From assembly GCA_964408455.1 (NCBI GenBank), contig CAYOZN010000021.1, positions 1 to 64,000 on the forward strand: a stretch of 64,000 nucleotides of DNA. The letters are read 5' to 3'. The position numbers were made by a program, and so were the translations under genes. Source of the DNA: CAYOZN01 sp964408455. Its GTDB lineage: Bacteria; Planctomycetota; Phycisphaerae; UBA1845; UTPLA1. Each line of letters opens with the position of its first letter. Position 1 is the stretch's first letter. Below the pieces are notes generated by a model. The model saw nothing but the letters and a program-made list of their open reading frames with translations, was not told the origin of the DNA and did not search any database. Below are positions 7,390 to 14,753 of the stretch, piece after piece.

Positions 7390-9066
7390 TCATTCACGCG
7401 TCGCGCGAATCAGCAGCACGTCGTCCACCGGCGTCTCGCCGTCCAGCGGGACGGCCGCGATCGAATCGACCACGTCCATCCCCTCTACGACGTTGGCAAA
7501 TACGGTAAAGCCGCCGTTCTGCGTGTCCAGGTTCGAGGGCGGACCGCTGTTGTCGTCGAGATTGAAGAAGAACTGAGAGGTTGCCGAATCCGGATCGCCG
7601 CCGAGCTTGGCCATGGCGACGGTGCCGCGGACGTTGCTCCGCGATGGGCTGAACTCGTTGACGATCGGATCGCGCACACCCTCCTGCGCCACGTTGCCGG
7701 GCAAAAAGCCGCCGCCCTGGACGACGAAGTCCGGCACCACGCGATGGAAAATGGTTCCATCGTAGAAGCCGTCCTCGACGTATTGAAGGAAGTTCTCCGT
7801 CGTCACCGGCGCGTCATCGACCAGCTCGATCACGATGTCGCCCAGCGAGGTCTCCAGCCGCACGCGGTTTGGCGTCACCACGCGGAAGCCTTCGGAGAGT
7901 GTCGCGGTGTCGCCACCGGGATTCTCCACGACGACGTCGTAATCGCCGAGTTCCGCACCGCTCAGATCGATGCTCCCGGTGATTGTCGTCGCCGAAGCAA
8001 CATCAACGTCAGTTGCCGTCAGCGTGTTCCCCCGCAGGCTGAATTGGACGGTGGCGCCGTCTTCGAAGTTCTCGCCGTCGATCGTGAACTCGACAGAGGT
8101 GTCCACTTCACCGAAGGCGGGTTCGATCGAGCGAACAAACACCTCGATGCCCGTCAGCACCACCAGCCTTGTCGTCGATGCCGAAGAGCCGAATTCGTCG
8201 GTGACCGTCAGTTCCACGACGTAGTCGTCTGGTTCGTCGTAGGTGTGCGTGACGATCTGCCCCTGCCCCTCGTCCCCATCGCCGAAGTCCCAGCGAAATC
8301 CTGTGATCTCCCCGTCGGCATCCGAACTGTTCGACGCGTCAAAGGTGACGCTGAGACCCGTGTCCTCGTCGACTTCGAAAGTGAATGCAGGAGTCGGAAT
8401 CGTGTTGATGAGGATGTTGCGCGACGTCTCGACTCGCGCGCCGCGGTTGTCGGTGACGCTCAGGCGAACGGGAAAGCGCCCGCTGCGCGCGAAGGTGTGC
8501 TCGACCGTTTCTCCCTCAGCCTGTTCTCCATCGCCAAAGTTCCAGCGATACTGCTCGATCGTGCCGTCGGGATCGTGGCTCTGGCTGGCGACAAAACGCT
8601 TGGTGAGCGCCCGCGGCGTGCCGTCGTCCTCGAAGACATCCTGCACGACGAAGCTGGCAATCGGGTCCTGGTTGGGACCGAGGATGTCGATCGGCAACGA
8701 AGAGGCCGCCAGAAGTTTCGGCGGCGATTTCAAAAACGGGTCCGCGGCCGAAAAGAGATTGGCACTGACCGTAAACGTGCCGTCGCCGCTGAACTCATGC
8801 GTCACGCGCTGGCCCTGGCCGATGGGCAGCCCCATCAATGAGCCGCCATCGCCGAAGCTCCAGTTGACGCTGGCCACGTCGGGATAATCGCGCAGATCGA
8901 GTTCCATTGTGCGCGAGCGGCTGTCCATGTTCGGCGTCTCCACGAGAATGGCCGGCGGCTTGCGGAGATTCAGCAGGTCCTCGGGATGAACGCCGCAGCC
9001 GTCGAGCGTCATGCCGAAGCTGAACGTGAGACCGATTCCCAGAATAACAATCGTGCGCGGACGCAT
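7390..9066 (-). CDS. secreted lipoprotein with PKD repeats, a TIG-like domain and a cyclophilin-type prolyl isomerase
   Basis: Protein of 558 residues. The ATG at 9066 is chosen because AAGAGGG stands eight bases upstream and it begins a lipoprotein signal with lipobox LDGC (Cys24). Three Ig-like PKD modules are recognisable by WSFGDGGS, WNFGDGE and WDFGDGDEG, then an IPT/TIG-like domain (SIEPAFGEVDTSVEFTIDGENF). Residues 402-558 form a complete cyclophilin domain (ETSLGDIVIEL, FYDGTIFHRVVPDFVVQGG, MAKLGGDPDSATSQFF). The catalytic Arg of FHRV and the SQFF strand are present, so isomerase activity is expected. It probably assists folding of secreted proteins at the cell surface, the PKD modules serving as a stalk or binding surface. 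Confidence 0.92.
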   Translation of the reverse strand: MRPRTIVILGIGLTFSFGMTLDGCGVHPEDLLNLRKPPAILVETPNMDSRSRTMELDLRDYPDVASVNWSFGDGGSLMGLPIGQGQRVTHEFSGDGTFTVSANLFSAADPFLKSPPKLLAASSLPIDILGPNQDPIASFVVQDVFEDDGTPRALTKRFVASQSHDPDGTIEQYRWNFGDGEQAEGETVEHTFARSGRFPVRLSVTDNRGARVETSRNILINTIPTPAFTFEVDEDTGLSVTFDASNSSDADGEITGFRWDFGDGDEGQGQIVTHTYDEPDDYVVELTVTDEFGSSASTTRLVVLTGIEVFVRSIEPAFGEVDTSVEFTIDGENFEDGATVQFSLRGNTLTATDVDVASATTITGSIDLSGAELGDYDVVVENPGGDTATLSEGFRVVTPNRVRLETSLGDIVIELVDDAPVTTENFLQYVEDGFYDGTIFHRVVPDFVVQGGGFLPGNVAQEGVRDPIVNEFSPSRSNVRGTVAMAKLGGDPDSATSQFFFNLDDNSGPPSNLDTQNGGFTVFANVVEGMDVVDSIAAVPLDGETPVDDVLLIRATRE

Positions 9067-10243
9067 CGAAGCAGCCCTCTTGAGAATGTGAGCGTGTTCC
9101 CCCGTCGCGACTCGCCGCTGCATGTTCGCCGGGGCACGTAAGGCCCTGTGCGTGAAGCGGATCGGAGCCGGTTGGCGAAGAATAAGCGAGGTTGGAACGT
9201 CAGCGATTGTATGCCGGTCTGCAGCTGAACGTCATGCCTTGTCGAGGAGCCTTTGGGCGAGGGCGATGGTTTTCGGTCCAGCCGGGAAAACGTCGGCCCA
9301 TTGGCCGGTGGGGTTCCCGGTGCGCCGGGGCAGCGGTCCAGGAGGGGCCGGAGCCCGGTCGGCGCGCGGATTCGGCTATGAAGCACCGGTACCGCGGCTC
9401 TTAAAGACGAAGCAACAAGAACCGCACCTCCTTATAGAGGAAGACCTCCGGTGGCCGGTCGAGGTGTCCGGTCATGCCCGCCAAACGAAATCCTGCCCGC
9501 CGGCCCGGCGAGCCGCCGCGCAGCCGAAGCCGGCTGCCATATGCCGGTGCCATCAGCAATTAAGCGTAGGACGGGCCGCCGTGGTGCTTCTGTTCATTGG
9601 ACGTCCGGAAATGGTAGGAAGCGTTGGGGACTCCCCAGAATAGCTGGGAACAACTGCCCAACTTGCAATTCCTCGCGTCGTGGCGGTGCCCTGCCCCGCT
9701 CCCAACCGATCGCTAGTCAATTCCATAACCGCCTGTGAATATTGGACTTGCGATCTTCAAGGAAAAGCCGCCAACCCGCCCAGCACCAGAGTGGCACAGC
9801 CCTTGCCCCTGTATCAGCAATCCGGTCGCAGGCTCGAACGAAGTCGTTCCGGCCGGCCGGAGGCGAGACGAAGAGGTTTGAAAAGACTGACTACCACCGG
9901 AGCCCGGTTGCGGTGACTCGGCTTCGGAAAACAGTTGTGCCGGACCCAGAAATGGGTCGGTTGTGTGTGTGGGGTGGGCTAGAGTGCGAGGCTGGCCCAC
10001 CCTCTTTTTTTTTATCCATCTAGCACTTCGCACGCAGCGGGCAGAATTCGATCGCGTCGTCTTGCAGGTTCCGTGTCTCATGATCGTCGGGCAATTTGCG
10101 GCGCGACACCCGCCCGAGCCAGATTCGTGCCTGGCGTGGTTCCTAACGCGTGCAGGTCGATTTCCCGCCCCTCTGCATCGACTACGGGGAGCGACCACGG
10201 GCGTGATTGCGGGCTTCGGTACAAATCGCATGTCACGACATCG
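9067..10243. other. gene-poor 1.2-kb stretch
   Basis: No reading frame here shows a recognisable domain or the codon bias of neighbouring genes on either strand. The only clear element is the terminator-like hairpin at 9972-10013. Several G/C-rich direct and inverted motifs occur around 9420-9560, but none matches RNase P, tmRNA, 6S or SRP RNA on inspection. Confidence 0.5.
9972..10013 (+). terminator. strong Rho-independent terminator-like hairpin
   Basis: GGGTGGGC (9972-9979) pairs perfectly with GCCCACCC (9995-10002) around a 15-nt loop and is followed by TC and nine T (10005-10013). No coding gene on the plus strand ends just upstream, so it may terminate an unannotated small RNA or be a palindromic repeat. 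Confidence 0.6.
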
Positions 10244-10525
10244 CTATATGCCCGTTTGATGGCGTTTGCGCTTTCTCAATTTCACCTGCGCATTGTTAGA
10301 AGTCAGCCCGACCCTGCCTTCGTCTATCGCCACTTGCAGCGCCGTCGAAACGAATTTTCGGATCGTCGGGCCACATCGCTGAAAACCCGGCAAGCGTGCC
10401 GTCTCGCTGACCCACACATCGAACGGCATGCCGATCTGCTGCCGCAGCACGTGCATTCCGGCGGCGTCGATTTCTTCGGGCGCGATCTCGTTCATATTGC
10501 GCTGATCGTCGGCCAAGTCACTCAT
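10244..10525 (-). pseudogene. remnant resembling the C-terminal DUF3320-like end of a large DUF4011-type helicase
   Basis: A 93-residue frame starting MSDLADDQRNMNEIAP. The second half, with GFQRCG..I..FVSTALQVA and a short basic tail, resembles the last winged-helix-like segment of very large DUF4011/DUF3320 helicase-nuclease proteins, where a pattern of the form L(G/W)..R.G..I...V..AL..A...G closes the protein. It overlaps the preceding frame by 8 bp. Read together with the upstream frame, only the two ends of a protein that is normally over 1,500 residues seem to be left. The match is by eye and could be wrong; it could also be a small standalone protein. Confidence 0.4.
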
Positions 10526-10823
10526 CAAGAATGTTCTCCATCTCCAGCGTGTGCTTCGCGCCCGCGGGAATCGCCGCGATCAGCGTCTCACATGCCGGAA
10601 AAAACTCCGGCTCGCCGGCCACGCGGATCCGCACGCCTTCAAGCGCCACGCCGCCGGCGTTCGTGATGCGGATTTGCTTGACGATGGGTACGTCATACTG
10701 CTGCGTGGCGAAGTTAACCGTGGGCTCACAGTCGGCCTCGATGTGCAGGCGTACAACTGGTGTTGGTGCGGCCGTTTCCAAAACTTGCATCTCCGTTGGC
10801 CCGGCTAAGGGCTGGCCACTCAT
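10518..10823 (-). pseudogene. remnant resembling the N-terminal beta-sandwich of a DUF4011-type helicase
   Basis: A 101-residue frame from ATG 10823. The core VRLHIEADCEPTVNFATQQ, then VPIVKQIRITNAGG and IRVAGEPEFF, has the style of the beta-sandwich that opens DUF4011-type helicases (I.c...vn.A..qn.vpvv..l.v.N....l..v.v.v..eP.F). The frame stops at HTLEMENILDE, just where the full-length family would continue into its next strands. The following frame begins across the stop. This arrangement suggests an internal deletion of a defence-related helicase. Confidence 0.42.
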
Positions 10824-10927
10824 CGGCAAGTCATTCTAACGAAGGTGCGTTGGAGCTCCTACAAAACGGTAACCGGAGTCTGCTCGACAGGGCTGAGGAC
10901 CTTGTACCGCGGTGGGGCGAGGTGGGC

Positions 10928-13486
10928 TTACGGCGGAGCGGAGGCGTCAGCCGGCTGAGATGCCGGCCCGCTACACGGTGGTTCAGGCGAATCCCATGGA
11001 AGAAAAAGAAACTCCTCGTGCTTCGGTAGCGTTGGGTCTTTGGCCTGAGCGCCGCTGATTGTGTTGCCTGTTGGTGGCTGCGCCGTCGTGTTTCCTTCGC
11101 CATCGATGTTGAACTCTAAGTTGTAGCCCTGCAGGTTGCCGACTTGTGCCATTGGAAAGTGAAGGCTTAACTTTGCGGGGTAATCGGAAGGCAGTCCAGC
11201 ATCTACTGGCTCTATTAGATAGCTTGTGAGGGCATAATCACGCTGCCAATGCAGAGGACACAGCAGCTTATACCATACTGGTTTGTACCATTCTCCTTGC
11301 CATGTATCATTGCGGTAGCGTTTTTTGACTCTGGGCGGAAATGGATGGATCCATCCATATGTGATGTCGCCGGCTTCGGGTTTTATCGCAAACACAACCC
11401 GTGGATGATTGCCAGCTAGGTCCCATCCATACTCGTGATCGTACATATCGCCCTTCGATGCAGTGAAGACAAGGACGCGTTCGCGTTGAAAAAATATGGC
11501 CGAATGTAAGCCGCCATCCTGCCAAGCTTGAAAGAGTCGATCGCCGTTCAGGTTGTAAATTCGGAGGCAGCCTTGTGATCCGATGATGTGTTGAAAGTAG
11601 GCTACAATCTCTTCCCCAGGATGTTCTTCGTCGCCGAATACGTCAAGCACCCATCCTGCCTTAAAAGAGAATGAATCTTCACGGTATGTTCGATGCGGGT
11701 CTGTGCTCGGCCGCGGCCACGCGTTGTCGTGCATGTCGCGAATGACATCGGGCTCGATCGTTCGCGTCCAGATCGGCTTTTCGGGCGCCGATGTATTAAA
11801 CGCGCATAACCGCTTGCTTGTTTTGTAATCGTCGGTGGGGCCGAACCCCAGAATTACCACCTGCCCGCCTCCCCAAACCTGCGGTCGATCCACGAGCTTG
11901 GCAAGGATGATTTTCGCTTCGTTGGTTTTCCAAGTGCCCAGCCGCTTGCCAGTCAACGAGTACAGCGTAGCTGAGTCTCCCCAAGGCGTGTTTGTGCTCG
12001 ATATTTGCAATATTCTGTTGCCGCTTAATGTCAACTCAATTGCGCTGGGTTGACCATTCGCAAGGCTGATCAAAAGCGCTGTCGCTCCAACAATAACTGC
12101 CGAGATCGCCACGCTGGCCGCCGTCGCCGACAGCTTCGGATGCCGCATCATCCACCGCAGAGATCGCACCCATCGCGTCGGCGGGCGGGCTTCGATTGGT
12201 TCCCGGCTCAAGTAATGCCGCACGTCCCGGCGCAGGTCGGCGACGCTGGCATAGCGCCGCTGGCGCTCCTTCGACAGTGCCTTCTCGACGATGGTCTGCA
12301 AATCCCCGCGCAGCCGACGATTCATCGCCGACAGCGGCCGCGGCTGCGCTTCCTGAATTGTGCGGATCGCGGAATAGACGCTCGTCGACGACACCTCGTA
12401 CGGCGGCCGGCCGGAGAGCAGTTCGTACAGCACGACGCCCAGTGAATAGACGTCGCTTCGCACATCCAGCCCGAGCGGGTCGGCCTCGCACTGCTCCGGG
12501 CTCATGTAGGCGAGCGTGCCCAGCAACTTGCCCGCCTCGGTCTGAATTGTGGTGACGGCCACATCAGAATCGATCGCGCGGGCGACGCCGAAGTCGATGA
12601 CCTTGACGACGCCGTTTTCATCCACCAGCAGGTTTTGCGGCTTGAGATCGCGATGAATGATGCCACGTCCGTGACCATAATCGACCGCATCGCAGACCTG
12701 AGAGAAAAGTTCGAGCCGCTGCCGGATGTCAAGGCTGTGATCGTCGGCGTACTCCGTCAAGATCTTCGCGCCAGGGATGTACTCCATGGCGAAGTAGTGA
12801 ATGGATCGGATGAAAGGCGCCGGCGGGCGCGGGGCCAGTGTCGGGGCCCGGCTGGCCGGCGCTTGTGACTCCGTTTGTCCCTTTGCGGCCTCGGGCGCGG
12901 CGCTACTGAATGGCGAAGTCGCATCACCGGCGCTGTCGCTGGCCGCCCCCTGCCATTCGCCATTCGACATTTGCCATTCTGCATTCTCTCCCGGCGTCCA
13001 CGTCCCCGCCTCGTACACCTGCGCGATATTCGGGTGCCGCAGCCGTGCCAGCACCGCCGACTCCAGAATGAACCGCTTCTCCGCCTCGCGCGAATTCAGC
13101 CCGACATGCACGACCTTCACCGCCACCTCCCGCCGCGGATTGGCCTGCTCGGCGAGATAGACCGTGCCCATGCCGCCACGGGCGATGACGCGGAGGATGG
13201 TGAAGGCGCCCAGCGTCTGGCCGATGAGCGGGTCGTCGGCATTAGGGTTCAGAATCTGCTCAATGACGGGATCGGGCGGCGGCGGGGCCAGGAAATCGGC
13301 GCCGGCACGTTCGTCGTGTTCCAGCAGGGATTCGATCTGCCGAATTAGCTCGGCATCTTGTTTGCAAGCTTCGCGGATGAATTTGGCACGATTGTCCGGC
13401 TCAAGCCGGATGGCCTGTGAAAAGACGTCGATGACCCGCTGCCACCGCTGCTTCCTGTCCTCAACGGTGGGGTCAGTTGTGTTCAT
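10928..13486 (-). CDS. membrane Ser/Thr protein kinase with a large extracytoplasmic domain
   Basis: Protein of 852 residues from ATG 13486. An N-terminal helical segment (about 10-65) precedes the kinase domain, with IARGGMGTVYLAE, Lys124, HRDLKPQN (Asp280) and DFG 298-300. A low-complexity insertion of about 65 residues (163-227) interrupts the kinase N-lobe before YFAMEY. It includes a stretch encoded by five GCCATTC-type heptamers, so it arose at least in part from an intergenic-type repeat. One membrane helix lies near 460-485. The remaining roughly 360 residues are outside the membrane, are less GC-rich, and are dominated by beta strands with GDRLFQAWQDG-like motifs; no known family was recognised. 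The gene sits 258 bp after its own sigma factor gene. Confidence 0.9.
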   Translation of the reverse strand: MNTTDPTVEDRKQRWQRVIDVFSQAIRLEPDNRAKFIREACKQDAELIRQIESLLEHDERAGADFLAPPPPDPVIEQILNPNADDPLIGQTLGAFTILRVIARGGMGTVYLAEQANPRREVAVKVVHVGLNSREAEKRFILESAVLARLRHPNIAQVYEAGTWTPGENAEWQMSNGEWQGAASDSAGDATSPFSSAAPEAAKGQTESQAPASRAPTLAPRPPAPFIRSIHYFAMEYIPGAKILTEYADDHSLDIRQRLELFSQVCDAVDYGHGRGIIHRDLKPQNLLVDENGVVKVIDFGVARAIDSDVAVTTIQTEAGKLLGTLAYMSPEQCEADPLGLDVRSDVYSLGVVLYELLSGRPPYEVSSTSVYSAIRTIQEAQPRPLSAMNRRLRGDLQTIVEKALSKERQRRYASVADLRRDVRHYLSREPIEARPPTRWVRSLRWMMRHPKLSATAASVAISAVIVGATALLISLANGQPSAIELTLSGNRILQISSTNTPWGDSATLYSLTGKRLGTWKTNEAKIILAKLVDRPQVWGGGQVVILGFGPTDDYKTSKRLCAFNTSAPEKPIWTRTIEPDVIRDMHDNAWPRPSTDPHRTYREDSFSFKAGWVLDVFGDEEHPGEEIVAYFQHIIGSQGCLRIYNLNGDRLFQAWQDGGLHSAIFFQRERVLVFTASKGDMYDHEYGWDLAGNHPRVVFAIKPEAGDITYGWIHPFPPRVKKRYRNDTWQGEWYKPVWYKLLCPLHWQRDYALTSYLIEPVDAGLPSDYPAKLSLHFPMAQVGNLQGYNLEFNIDGEGNTTAQPPTGNTISGAQAKDPTLPKHEEFLFLPWDSPEPPCSGPASQPADASAPP
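12952..12986. repeat. five heptamers inside the kinase gene
   Basis: GCCATTC, GCCATTC, GACATTT, GCCATTC and TGCATTC follow each other without gaps. On the coding strand they read as GAATGNN units, close to the CTGAATG heptamers in the tract at 32549-32632. Confidence 0.75.
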
Positions 13487-13744
13487 GACCAATCGGCGTG
13501 CTTATAAGATTGGTGCTTCTGTGAAGCCAGTTCAAGAAACGCGGCTTATGTTGCAACGGACGCCGGCTCGCAAGGCATCGACCCGGCGCCGACATATACG
13601 GGTTCTGAGTTTTCAGGTTTCGGCCGGATCCAACTCGCACAGACCCGCCGAATTCCCGCACAGCCTGCAATGTGCGGCATTTCTACATCCGTGCGGGCGT
13701 ACCGCCACGTTGCTGACCCTGGTGCGCCCCGACTTTCCCGACGC

Positions 13745-14506
13745 TTAACGAGACAAGGCCTGATGCAGCCACGCCCGGGCCAGCCGCCAGCGGTCGTCCA
13801 CGGCCCGCGGCGACACGCCCAGAACCTTGGCCGCCTGATCGCCGGTCAGGCCGACGAAGAACCGCAACTTGACGACCTGGGCCAGCTCCGGGTGCTCGGC
13901 ATCGAGCTCTGCCAGCGCCTCATTGACCGCCAGCAGGTCAGTCGGGTCGGAGTCAAAGGTCGCAGTCTCGGCAATGTCCTCGAAGCGTGCGTGTACGCCC
14001 GCCCTGCCGGAAAAACCTGCCCGACCGGGCGTACTCTGATCCAGTGCCGCCTCCCTGGCGCCCGGTTCTTGTGCACTGTGCGAAAGTGCAACAGCGGTGT
14101 CAGCATCAGCCGTGCCGGACGCATCCGCCACATCCGCATGGGTATCAGCCGTCTCCGTAGCATATTGCCGCTCGCCGCGCAAATTTCCGCGCCCGCCGCG
14201 CTTCAGGGCCCCACGTCTACGTGCGTCATCCACGAGTATGCGGCGCATCGCCTCCGCCGCCGCCGCGAAAAAATGCCGCCGCGACTCGAAGCAGCCGTCG
14301 GCGCCGGCCATGAGCCGCAGGTAGGCCTCGTGGACCAGGGCCGTGGGCTGAAGGACATGGCCGGGCTTTTCCTGTGCGAGCTGGGTGCGCGCAAGTGCCT
14401 GTAATTCCTGGTAGATACAGTCCAGGAGCGGGGGGAGCGCGTTTCCATCTCCCGCCCGAAGGGCATTCACAAATCGTGTAACATCTAGCGCGTTATTCGC
14501 CTTCAT
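13745..14506 (-). CDS. planctomycete-type ECF sigma factor (Sig-70_X6-like)
   Basis: Sigma factor of 253 residues. The opening (IYQELQALARTQLAQE, LQPTALVHEAYLRLM, RRHFFAAAAEAMRRILVDDARRR) is the signature of the ECF subfamily known as Sig-70_X6 (TIGR02999). Region 4 ends LTGDQAAKVLGVSPRAVDDRWRLARAWLH, written here only as recognised blocks LGVSPRAVDDRW and LARAWLH. Between regions 2 and 4 there is an unusually long linker of about 65 residues rich in Ala, Asp and Thr. It precedes the kinase gene on the same strand, repeating the sigma-kinase arrangement at 3.9-7.3 kb. Confidence 0.9.
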   Translation of the reverse strand: MKANNALDVTRFVNALRAGDGNALPPLLDCIYQELQALARTQLAQEKPGHVLQPTALVHEAYLRLMAGADGCFESRRHFFAAAAEAMRRILVDDARRRGALKRGGRGNLRGERQYATETADTHADVADASGTADADTAVALSHSAQEPGAREAALDQSTPGRAGFSGRAGVHARFEDIAETATFDSDPTDLLAVNEALAELDAEHPELAQVVKLRFFVGLTGDQAAKVLGVSPRAVDDRWRLARAWLHQALSR

Positions 14507-14753
14507 GTATTAAACCGCGTTGAACCGGCCGCTCGTTAAGAATACACGATCAGGGCTTTGGCTTCAAAGTGCTTTGGCGGCCTTGAACTGCTATTTTTCC
14601 CATCAACAATGCGCTCGATGCCTCCCGACCACGCATGTCCTAATGAAACAGGCGCCTTCTTCTAAAAAGCAAGAAACGCAATTCTCTACACGCGGATGCG
14701 CAAATCTGCGAAGCGCAACGCCATTATGACAGCAACGCGGGGAGGCAGTTCCG

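Noticed and set aside
7372..8841. Open frame of 489 codons on the plus strand
   Set aside because: It is antisense to the PKD-cyclophilin gene and carries no domain.
9420..9560. RNase P or tmRNA-like RNA because of GAGGAAGACCTCC
   Set aside because: The remaining conserved regions of those RNAs are missing in the flanking sequence.
9713..10231. 172-codon minus-strand frame
   Set aside because: It is rich in Arg, Ser and Pro with no conserved motif, and it crosses the terminator-like hairpin.
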